Origin: Candidatus Foliamicus numerosus
Lineage (GTDB): Bacteria > Pseudomonadota > Gammaproteobacteria > Steroidobacterales > Foliamicaceae
Assembly: GCA_028285945.1 (NCBI GenBank)
Contig: JAPYNE010000020.1
Coordinates: 1 to 32,182 of the forward strand
Length of the DNA: 32,182 nt
Direction of reading: 5' to 3'
Position 1 is the first letter of the stretch. The number at the start of each line of letters is the position of its first letter. Positions 5,760-13,354 of this stretch are shown piece after piece. Below the pieces are notes generated by a model. The model had not been told where the DNA came from and ran no database searches. It saw nothing but the letters and a program-made list of their open reading frames with translations. The position numbers and the translations under genes are program-made.

Positions 5760-8510
5760 ATGGTTCCCGAAAACGGCCGCAGGCGCCATCCGGCCTCGCT
5801 GCCGGCCGACAAGCGGCGCAATATCCGCTTTTCCGAAACGGAGGTTCCGCTGCGCGAGGATGTGCATGAACTGGGAGGCCAGATAGGCGCCATGGTCAGG
5901 GATCGCGTCGGCGAGGAACTGTTCAATTCGGTCGAGGCGGTGCGCAGCCTGGCGATCGCCCGCCGGGACGGCGACGCCCGGGCGCACCAACGTCTGGTGG
6001 AACTGCTGAGCAGCTTGGATGACCGCCGCGCGCAGGACGTGTCGCGGGCCTTCGCCACCTGGTTTCAGGCGATCAACACGGCCGAGCAACTGCATCGGGC
6101 CCGCCGCCGCCACGCCTACCTCTATGATGCCAGCCGTCCGCAGCGCGGGGGGCCCGAAGCGATCTTCCGGCAGTTGCGCAAGGACGGCATGGATTTGCGC
6201 CAGGCGGTCGAAATTCTCAACTCGATCCGCCTGAACCCTGTTTTCACCGGGCATCCCACGGAGCCCACGCCCACCGCTGTCCTGCGGCAGCAAGCCGGGG
6301 TTGCCGCGCTTCTTCAGGAACTTCATCGCCGCAGCCGCCCCCCCCGGCAGGTGGACGCGCTGCGGCGCTCCATGCAAGAAAAGCTCACGGCCATATGGCA
6401 TTGCGAGGAACACCCTAACGAGGAAACCACGGTTGCTGCCGAATTGCAGCAGTTGCTCTACTTCGTGGCCGAGGTGATTTATAAGGCCTGTCCCGATTTC
6501 TACGATTCGCTCACCGAGGCCATGACGATCGTTTTCGGGGAGGAGGCCCGGGAGGTCGAGATTGCCAGCCTGCTGCGCTTTCACTCGTCTATCGGCGGCG
6601 ATCTTGAAGCCGACGCGGAAATTACTCCGCGCTCCATCCGCCAGTTGTTCGACACGAAGCGTCTGGCGGTTCTCAATCTCTACAGGGAAGAGTGTCTCGC
6701 GCTGGCCGATGCGCTCACCCACTCCGGGAGGCGCATGGAGGCGGGGCCGGATATCCGCCGCCGCCTGCGCGTTTACCGGGAGCACTTTCCGGATGTGTAC
6801 GGCCGGCTGGGATCGGACGAGCGCGACATGCCCTACCGTGCGCTGCTGCGCCTGATGGCGGCGCGCCTCAAGGCCACAGCGCTCGACACCGCCTTTCACT
6901 ACGACGACGAAAGAGGGTTTCTGGACGACCTGCAGGTTCTTGCCGACAGTTTGTCGATGCACGGCGGCGCCTTTGCCGGAAGCAGGGGCGTGCAGCGGCT
7001 GGCCCGGCGCGTGGAAACCTTCGGCTTTCACTTGCTGGCGGTCGAGGTGCGGCAGCGCGCCGCGCTGCTGCGGCGCGTGCTGGGCAAGGCCTTCGACCCC
7101 TCCGACTGGGAGACGTCGGCAGCGCGTCTGGCCTGTCTGCGCCGGGCGCTGGAGCGCGATGTAGTGCGGCCGGAAAACCTGGGCAACGAGGGCTTGCGCG
7201 CGCTGGGGCTGTTCGACACTCTTCGCTATCTCAGGGGACGCTACGGCAAGCATGCGCTGGGCGGCCTGCTGCTTGGCGGAGTCACGGAGCCTGCGGACGT
7301 TCTCGGCGCGCTGTTGCTGGCCCGCTGGGCGGGATTCGAGAGGGGCGACGGACACGCGCCGCTGGACCTGATCCCGGTTTTTGAAAGCAACTTTGACGAT
7401 CGCCAATGCGCGCGCGTGATCGGGCAGCTGTTGAGCGAACCCGCCTACCGCCGACATATCGCATCGCGCAACAAGCGGCAGTTCGTGATGGTGGACCACG
7501 CGCGGGCGCGGCTCGATTTTGATCTGCCGTCCGAACAGTGGTCGATCAGGGCCCTGCAGAAGGCCGCCGTTGGGGCGATTGCGGGCAACCAGGCCACTGC
7601 GGTGCTGCTTCAGGGCCGCGGAAGCGCCTACCAGCGCAGCGGCAGGCGCAGCCTTCTGGCCGGTATTCCCGCGGAGCAGCTCGAGCAGCCGTTCAAGTAT
7701 GCGGAAGCAGGAGAGCGCGCGGGCTTGCGCTACGGCATGCCGGGCATAGCGCTGCGCGCGCTGGAGCTGGCCGCCGGCGAGCTGCTGCTGGCCAAGTCAG
7801 GCCATGCCGGCGAGGCAAGGCCGGACGGCGCCGAGGAAATAATGGAGACCCTGGTTCAGGGAAGCGGACAGGCGCACAGCGCGTTTCCAGGCGGCGCCCG
7901 GGGGATGGCGGAGTATTTCGAGCTGGCTACCCCGGCCGACCTTTTGGCGCGAATGCCCACGACGGTGAGGCGCAGCGGCATGCGGGAGGGCACCGCCGTG
8001 GAGCTTCCCAGGGCGCTGGTGTCCTTTTGCTGGGCGCAAAGCCGCAATCTGCTGCCGGGCTGGTACGGTTTCGGCTCTGGGCTGGCCCAGGCCATAAGGG
8101 AGCATGGACTCAAGGCGGTGAGTCAGGCAGCGCAGGAATGGCCCTATCTGCACGGCATGCTGCGTGATCTGGAGTTGGCTCTGGCCCGCTCGGACCTGGA
8201 AATCGCGGAGCGGTACTCGCGTTTGGCAGGCAAGCTGCACGAGCCCTGTTTTCGGGTCATTCTTCAAGAGCATGAGCGAACCCTTGAGAACCTGTTGCGC
8301 GTGTTCCGGCGCAAGGCGCTGCTTGAGGACCAGCCGGCCCTGCGGCGTTCCATCCGGCTGCGCAATCCCTATGTGGATCCCATGAATCTTTTGCAGGTGC
8401 GGCTGCTGTGGCGCTGGCGCGAAAGCGGGCGGGAGTGTTCCGGCGACCTCTATTCGGCGCTCAAATCCACCGTGTACGGAATCGCCCGCGGCGTCCAGGA
8501 AGCCACCTGA
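5760..8510 (+). CDS. ppc: Phosphoenolpyruvate carboxylase homologue with altered active-site motifs
   Basis: A 916-residue protein that aligns along its length with PEP carboxylase (883 in E. coli), which converts PEP and bicarbonate to oxaloacetate. Retained features are FTGHPTEPT with His165, VEVRQRA, PVFES with a likely metal ligand Glu542, Arg620 and Arg626 of the glycine-rich loop, and C-terminal IRLRNPYVDPMNLLQ. Altered features are that the usual WxGGDRDGNP is IGGDLEADAE (Asp281 on), GYSDSAKDAG is replaced by MVDHARARLDF (about 577-587), and FHGRGGSIGRGG is LQGRGSAYQRSG with the histidine replaced by Gln618. Several substrate and metal contacts are therefore missing. The frame is intact over 2.7 kb and GC-rich like its neighbours, so it is not a decaying pseudogene. 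It may be a weak, altered or non-catalytic PEPC. It starts 2 bases after gshA, suggesting a linked role. Confidence 0.85.
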   Translation: MVPENGRRRHPASLPADKRRNIRFSETEVPLREDVHELGGQIGAMVRDRVGEELFNSVEAVRSLAIARRDGDARAHQRLVELLSSLDDRRAQDVSRAFATWFQAINTAEQLHRARRRHAYLYDASRPQRGGPEAIFRQLRKDGMDLRQAVEILNSIRLNPVFTGHPTEPTPTAVLRQQAGVAALLQELHRRSRPPRQVDALRRSMQEKLTAIWHCEEHPNEETTVAAELQQLLYFVAEVIYKACPDFYDSLTEAMTIVFGEEAREVEIASLLRFHSSIGGDLEADAEITPRSIRQLFDTKRLAVLNLYREECLALADALTHSGRRMEAGPDIRRRLRVYREHFPDVYGRLGSDERDMPYRALLRLMAARLKATALDTAFHYDDERGFLDDLQVLADSLSMHGGAFAGSRGVQRLARRVETFGFHLLAVEVRQRAALLRRVLGKAFDPSDWETSAARLACLRRALERDVVRPENLGNEGLRALGLFDTLRYLRGRYGKHALGGLLLGGVTEPADVLGALLLARWAGFERGDGHAPLDLIPVFESNFDDRQCARVIGQLLSEPAYRRHIASRNKRQFVMVDHARARLDFDLPSEQWSIRALQKAAVGAIAGNQATAVLLQGRGSAYQRSGRRSLLAGIPAEQLEQPFKYAEAGERAGLRYGMPGIALRALELAAGELLLAKSGHAGEARPDGAEEIMETLVQGSGQAHSAFPGGARGMAEYFELATPADLLARMPTTVRRSGMREGTAVELPRALVSFCWAQSRNLLPGWYGFGSGLAQAIREHGLKAVSQAAQEWPYLHGMLRDLELALARSDLEIAERYSRLAGKLHEPCFRVILQEHERTLENLLRVFRRKALLEDQPALRRSIRLRNPYVDPMNLLQVRLLWRWRESGRECSGDLYSALKSTVYGIARGVQEAT

Positions 8511-8897
8511 TCCTCCAAGCTTAATCCCGGTCGCGTCAGCCTCTCCCCTTCCGCCGGGAGACGCATGGCTCCTTGCAGCTCCGCCCTCAGGAGCCGCCGT
8601 CCATTCATCGCGTCCGAGCCCAGATGCATCCGAGCCCGGAGCCGTAGTGATGGAGTCGGTTTTTGAGTCCATTGGCGGTGAGCGTGCTTACGCAAGCGAA
8701 TGGGGCCCAGCTGCCCCCAAAAACGTATTCGGACAACTTCAAGCGCGAGCACACGATCATCGCGGAATAATCACCGATAAATACTATTTTTCGCATGTTT
8801 TTTACGTATTTGGTATATTATCTGCTTTTATTCCTATCCTAATTCGCAACTGCGGCTGACACTCAGCGCATAAGATCAGGTTTTCGGGAGGCAATAT
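8511..8897. other. Intergenic region: degraded repeat, possible transposase scrap and AT-rich leader
   Basis: No convincing gene lies in these 387 bases. 8551-8572 (CCGCCGGGAGACGCATGGCTCC) matches the start of the palindromic core in copies A and B, so about 8540-8640 may be a decayed third copy. Around 8690-8760 a short frame encodes KTYSDNFKRE, which resembles the start of IS3-type OrfA proteins but is too short to call. 8770-8860 is strikingly AT-rich, with TATATTAT at 8814-8821 as a possible -10 region for the following pair. GGGAGG at 8886-8891 is a good ribosome binding site for the gene at 8898. Confidence 0.45.
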
Positions 8898-10166
8898 ATG
8901 CTCGTATCTTTCAATGTGGAGAACTGGACTTGCTTTCGGGACCGTCAGGAGTTCAGCTTGGAAGCTGTCGGCAGCGCGCCGGATGAGTATGCGTTCGATA
9001 CAAACGTGAGCAAGTACCCGCGCCTTAACCGGGTTTCGGCGATCTACGGCCCTAACGGCAGCGGCAAATCGCGTTTCGTTGACGCGCTTGCCTTTTCGAG
9101 AAGCCTCGTTCTGGAGTCGGCGCAGGGAGCACAGGCTGGCGATTCGATCGACACCCAGCCTTTTCTTTTCGATATCGAGGCGCGCGCAAAGCCATGCCGT
9201 TTTGATTTCGTCTTTATTGAAAACGGTGTCGCGTACGAATACAGCTTTGCGGTGGATTCGGAGCGAATCCTAGGGGAATGGTTGTACGTGCGCCTGCCGG
9301 GCGGGCGTCGCCGGCATTGGCTGACTAGGGAGTATCATCCCCGCTCCAAGGCATTTAGCTGGGTCTTCGGTGCCACCTTTCGAGGGTCCCGCAGCACTTG
9401 GCAGAAGGCCACTAGGGAAAACGCGCTTTTCGTTTCAACGGCAGTGCAGCTGAACAGCGATTTGCTTCGCCCGATTGTCAACTGGTTCCGCAATCTGGCC
9501 ATCGTGGGGCCTAGCGGAATCCCATCCGATTTCACTTCCAAAAATTTTCAGGAAGAACCAGCATTCCGGGCGCGTCTGGTCCGTTTTCTCAAGCAGGCGG
9601 ACATTCTTGTTTCAAAAATACGGGTGCGGGAGCAGGAGGTTGACTTAGACGAAATTGGGCCCTATCTGCCTGTGCGAGTTCTGGAAGACATTGGAGATTT
9701 GGAAGGCGCGAAAATTCGAGTGCCGGAGTTTGGGCTGCCGGTTAGGGGAGGCAATGACCTCGCATACTTGGAACTTGGGGAGCAGTCGGATGGAACTCAG
9801 CGAGTTTATTCGTTCGCCGCCCCGTGGCTTGATGTGGTTGATCGCAGCCGAGTTGTCGTTGTGGATGAGTTGGACCGGAGCTTGCACCCGCATCTCGTCC
9901 AATTCTTGATCCGGTTTATCAATCTCCCGCAGCCTGCGGGCCGTGACGGGGCGCAACTCGTAGCCACGGTGCATGACACCCTGCTGCTAGAGGATGCGCT
10001 CGACAGAACGCAGATATGGTTCACCGAAAAGGGGCTGGACCAAGCGGCGACGCTCACTCCCCTTTCCGCCTATCGGCCACGAAAAAATGAATCTTTGCGG
10101 CGCGGATACCTAGGAGGACGCTACGGCGCCATTCCGAACATCGCGGAACTCGAAGCAATTGAGTGA
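8898..10166 (+). CDS. rloA: RloA/AbiL-like AAA ATPase
   Basis: A 422-residue ATPase of the SMC/ABC-like AAA_15/21 group found in RloA and AbiLi-type defence proteins. The N terminus (MLVSFNVENWTCFRD) is the usual start of this family. Walker A is GPNGSGKS at residues 51-58. A signature-like EQSDGTQR lies near 300, Walker B VVVVDELDRSLHPHL near 325, and a switch histidine in ATVHDTLLLED near 365. A strong GGGAGG supports the start. The stop overlaps the start of the RloB gene by 8 bases. In characterised relatives the ATPase acts as sensor or regulator of the partner nuclease-like protein. The pair is less GC-rich than its flanks and is preceded by repeat debris, consistent with an acquired module. 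Anti-phage function is inferred from the family and the pairing. Confidence 0.85.
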   Translation: MLVSFNVENWTCFRDRQEFSLEAVGSAPDEYAFDTNVSKYPRLNRVSAIYGPNGSGKSRFVDALAFSRSLVLESAQGAQAGDSIDTQPFLFDIEARAKPCRFDFVFIENGVAYEYSFAVDSERILGEWLYVRLPGGRRRHWLTREYHPRSKAFSWVFGATFRGSRSTWQKATRENALFVSTAVQLNSDLLRPIVNWFRNLAIVGPSGIPSDFTSKNFQEEPAFRARLVRFLKQADILVSKIRVREQEVDLDEIGPYLPVRVLEDIGDLEGAKIRVPEFGLPVRGGNDLAYLELGEQSDGTQRVYSFAAPWLDVVDRSRVVVVDELDRSLHPHLVQFLIRFINLPQPAGRDGAQLVATVHDTLLLEDALDRTQIWFTEKGLDQAATLTPLSAYRPRKNESLRRGYLGGRYGAIPNIAELEAIE

Positions 10167-10815
10167 TCGCCCCGAACTTCTCGCCGGGCGTTTCAAAGCA
10201 AGGCGCCGCCGCCCGCACTTAACCGGCAAGCCACGGATTCTCATCCTGTGCGAAGGAGCAAGAACAGAGCCTGCGTATTTCAGCTGGCTGAAACACGACA
10301 GGCGCCTGACCAGCGTTGTGGTTCGTGGCCCTCGGGCGCGCCCGCTCGGACCTCCCGAGCTATTGAAGCGTGCGCGAGATGAACTGCGAAACGATCCCGG
10401 CTGGGATGAGATCTATTGCGTGCTCGATCACGACGGGCGCGATTCCGCAGTGGGCAAACTGGAAGCTGGGCTTGCCGCCATCAACAGGAAGAGAGCCTCG
10501 ACACAAGTCGAAATGACCTTGTCCGATCCCTGCTTCGAGCTTTGGCTGCTTTTGCATTTTGAATTCTCGGATCGCCCCTACACTTCCCTGCGAGGCGGCA
10601 GAAGCGCCTGCCAAAACGTGATTGAGCAGCTCCAAAGGCACATCCCTGAATACCGCAAAAACACAACGGGCTACCTCAAGCTGGTTAAGGATCGTGTTGA
10701 GAAAGCATTGGCCAATGCGGAGCAACTTAACCGACTGCCAAAGGAAACGCGACCCCGGGGCCCGCCATATACGAACGTGAGCAGGCTCGTTGCCAGACTG
10801 CTGGAACTTGCTTAA
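10159..10815 (+). CDS. rloB: RloB-family Toprim-like protein, partner of the RloA-like ATPase
   Basis: A 218-residue protein of the RloB family, the second component of AbiL-like systems. The fold is Toprim-like: ILCEGARTEPAYF near residues 29-41 provides the conserved Glu, and YCVLDHDGRD near 86-95 the DxD aspartates (Asp90, Asp92). SDPCFELWLLLHF near 121-133 is the family hallmark. The N terminus is basic (RFKARRRRPH). The start is TTG at 10159 overlapping the upstream stop, so translation is probably coupled. Toprim domains in such systems are likely metal-dependent nucleases; the target here is unknown. The gene ends 9 bases before the convergent ybbP stop. Confidence 0.83.
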   Translation: MSDRPELLAGRFKARRRRPHLTGKPRILILCEGARTEPAYFSWLKHDRRLTSVVVRGPRARPLGPPELLKRARDELRNDPGWDEIYCVLDHDGRDSAVGKLEAGLAAINRKRASTQVEMTLSDPCFELWLLLHFEFSDRPYTSLRGGRSACQNVIEQLQRHIPEYRKNTTGYLKLVKDRVEKALANAEQLNRLPKETRPRGPPYTNVSRLVARLLELA

Positions 10816-10824
10816 TTGCTGAGT

Positions 10825-13314
10825 TCAATCGCCGCGGAGCACGCTGAGCAGGGGGGCCTTGAGCGCGCTGCTGGCCGCAAGCAAGCCTGCCAGTCCGATC
10901 AGCAGGGCGCCGGAGCCGATGCCCAGGGCCAGCAGCGCCGGGTCGAGGCTGTAATCGAGATCAAATACGCGCTCGGCCAGTAACAGGCCCAGCACGCTGG
11001 CGGCCCCTGCGCCGAGCAATCCGGCCAATCCGCCCAGCACGCCGAACTCCACCACCAAGCTGCGCAGGATCACGGCGCGGCGGTCGCCCAAGGTGCGCAG
11101 CACGGCGGTCTGAAGGGAGCGCTCACGGCGATTGGCGCGCACCGCCGCCAGAACCAAAACGATGGCGGCCAGCACGCTGAACGCGAAAACGAACTGCACG
11201 GCCAAGCCTGCGCGATCAAGGATCTGCCGGGCCTGGCCGATGATCGCGCCTAGGTCGATGATGGTGACGCTTGGATAGTTCCGGAGCAGCGTCATCAGCA
11301 CTTCGCCGCGCTCAGGCGGGATATAGGCGCTTGCGATCATCGTTTGGGGCAGATCGGCCGCATCAGGCGAGAGCACTAACTGGAAATTGGGATTGAAGGT
11401 GTCCCAATCCACGCTGCGCAGGTTGCTCAGTTCCGCTTCGATGCCCACGCCGCCCACATCGAAGCTCAGGCGGTCGCCTAGGGCCACGCCGAGGCGCGCG
11501 GCGGACTGGGAGTCGGCCGACAACTCGGCGGGTCCTTCGTGAGGCTCGTCCCACCACTCGCCGAGCACCACTTGATCGCCCTCAGGAACCCCGGACGACC
11601 AGGACAGGTTGGATGATCTTTCGGTGAATCGCCGCCCCTCGGGAACCGGCAGCGGCCATTCCCGGGCGGGTATCCCGTTGATGTGCGTGATCCGCGCCCG
11701 GATAAAGGGCAGAGCCTCGGAAAGATCGGGCACCTGTTCGCTCAAAAGCGAGCGGATGCCGGGCCATTCATCCGGAGCGATGTTGATGAAGAAGTAGTTG
11801 GGCGCGTTTTCCGGCAGCGAGCCGCGCCAGGCATCCAGCAGATCGGTTCGCATCACCCCCAGCAGCAATACCGCCATCAGCCCCAGCCCGAACCCGGCCA
11901 CTTGCGCCGCGCTTTCGCCTCCGCCCCTGCGGATGTTGGCCAGGCCGTGCCGCCAGGCGACCCCGCCCGCGCCGCGAAGGGCCGACAGGACTCGAACCAG
12001 CAGCCAGCCCAGCAGCAGTCCGGCGGTGGCCGTAACGACCAAGCCCAGACACATCCATAAAGCCAGTTCCCGGTCGCCGGCGAGAGCAAAGATGATGACC
12101 ACGATCATGGCAAGCGGCGCCCCCTGCCGCAGCAGCAGCGTCGGACCCCTCACCGGCAGGTCCTGCCGCAGCACCCGCAGCGGCGAGGTTCTGGCCAGCG
12201 CGCCCAGCCAGGGCATCACGCAGGCCCCGGTCACCGCCAAGGCGATCACCGCTCCCGGGAGCAGGCCGCGCCAGGTGGCCGGAGGCAGCCCAAGATTGAC
12301 CACTTCGCGGGCATAGGCCGCCAATCCGAGATGGGCGATGAAGCCGCTGGCGCTGCCCAGTGCGATGCCGAGCAGGCACACGATGAGAATCGGAACCAGA
12401 GAGCGGCGGAACACCTGCCTCTGCGTGGCGCCCAGACACTTCTCCAGCGCCGCGGTCACCAAGCGGCTGCGGGTGTAGCTGCGCGCCGACAGGGCGGTGG
12501 CGACGGCCGCCAGAATCACGCTCACCAGCGCCGCCAGACCGAGAAAGCGCCCGGATCTTTGTACCGCCGAGGCTAGCGTTTGGCTGGCCTCTTCGAGGTT
12601 CTGTATGCGTTCGTCGGGCCGCAGGCCGCCTTCCTCGGCGCGCCGGAATTCGAGCACCTGCGCCTTCGGGCCCGCAAACAGCTGCCGATAGGAAACACGG
12701 CTTCCGGGCCTTACCACGTCCATTGCCGGCACATCGTCAAGATTGGCCAGCACTGCGGGGCCCAGTTGCTGGAAGCCGGTTCCCGGGTCCGGGCGGTAAC
12801 GCAATACCCGGCTTGCCGTGAATTCCCCGGATCCCAGGCGCAGGGGCTCGCCCACTTCGATGTCCAGTTGCGCCAGCAGCGCGGCGTCAATCCATACTTC
12901 GCCCGGCTCGGGGATGCCTGCCGCCAGACTGTCGGGGCCGAAAGGGCGGTTGGAGGTCCGCACTTCGCCGCGCAGCGGATAGTCGCCGGACACCGCCACC
13001 ACCGAACTCAACGCGGTCCGCTGCGCGGTGAAGGCAACGGTGGCGAAAGACCATGTTTCGGCGCCTTGCAGCCCATAAGCGGCAGCGCGGCTGAAGCGTT
13101 CCGGGTCCGACCGCGCGGGAGCCGCAAAGGCCAGGTCGGCAGCGAGCACTTCGGCGGCCTGCTGTCGCACGGCGGCGCCAATCCGCTCGGTCAGCAGGCT
13201 GACGGCGGCCACGGCGGCCACCGACACGGCCAGCGCCGATAGCATGACGGTAAAGTCGCCTGCGCGCAGCTCGCGCAGCCATCTCTTCAGGGAGGTCGGA
13301 TTCGGCGCTGTCAT
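10825..13314 (-). CDS. ybbP: FtsX/MacB-type ABC permease, YbbP-like
   Basis: An 829-residue inner-membrane permease. An N-terminal membrane segment (VMLSALAVSVAAVAAVSLL) is followed by a large periplasmic domain of about 200 residues, then membrane segments near 265-285, 310-330, 360-380, 410-480, and a second periplasmic domain. A C-terminal FtsX domain has three more segments, ending LLSVLRGD. This layout of two FtsX-type repeats, and about 800 residues, is that of YbbP. Its ATPase partner is very probably the YbbA-like protein at 15557-16219. In E. coli ybbA and ybbP are adjacent; here an oligopeptidase gene on the other strand lies between them. The ATG at 13314 (MTAPNPTSLKRWLRELRAGD) is chosen because the longer frame to 13452 reads through the neighbour's promoter region. 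The substrate is unknown. Confidence 0.88.
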   Translation of the reverse strand: MTAPNPTSLKRWLRELRAGDFTVMLSALAVSVAAVAAVSLLTERIGAAVRQQAAEVLAADLAFAAPARSDPERFSRAAAYGLQGAETWSFATVAFTAQRTALSSVVAVSGDYPLRGEVRTSNRPFGPDSLAAGIPEPGEVWIDAALLAQLDIEVGEPLRLGSGEFTASRVLRYRPDPGTGFQQLGPAVLANLDDVPAMDVVRPGSRVSYRQLFAGPKAQVLEFRRAEEGGLRPDERIQNLEEASQTLASAVQRSGRFLGLAALVSVILAAVATALSARSYTRSRLVTAALEKCLGATQRQVFRRSLVPILIVCLLGIALGSASGFIAHLGLAAYAREVVNLGLPPATWRGLLPGAVIALAVTGACVMPWLGALARTSPLRVLRQDLPVRGPTLLLRQGAPLAMIVVIIFALAGDRELALWMCLGLVVTATAGLLLGWLLVRVLSALRGAGGVAWRHGLANIRRGGGESAAQVAGFGLGLMAVLLLGVMRTDLLDAWRGSLPENAPNYFFINIAPDEWPGIRSLLSEQVPDLSEALPFIRARITHINGIPAREWPLPVPEGRRFTERSSNLSWSSGVPEGDQVVLGEWWDEPHEGPAELSADSQSAARLGVALGDRLSFDVGGVGIEAELSNLRSVDWDTFNPNFQLVLSPDAADLPQTMIASAYIPPERGEVLMTLLRNYPSVTIIDLGAIIGQARQILDRAGLAVQFVFAFSVLAAIVLVLAAVRANRRERSLQTAVLRTLGDRRAVILRSLVVEFGVLGGLAGLLGAGAASVLGLLLAERVFDLDYSLDPALLALGIGSGALLIGLAGLLAASSALKAPLLSVLRGD

Positions 13315-13354
13315 CGCGGCGGAAACTTTGGCATATACTGCATGCCCGCTCAAG

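Noticed and set aside
5577-7499. Long minus-strand frame of 640 codons opposite the gshA/ppc genes
   Set aside because: It is antisense to two recognisable genes, has no domain similarity, and long antisense frames are expected in GC-rich sequence.
8690-8770. Short frame with KTYSDNFKRE, like the start of an IS3 OrfA
   Set aside because: Only about 30 codons before a stop and one weak motif; mentioned in the intergenic entry but not called as a gene.
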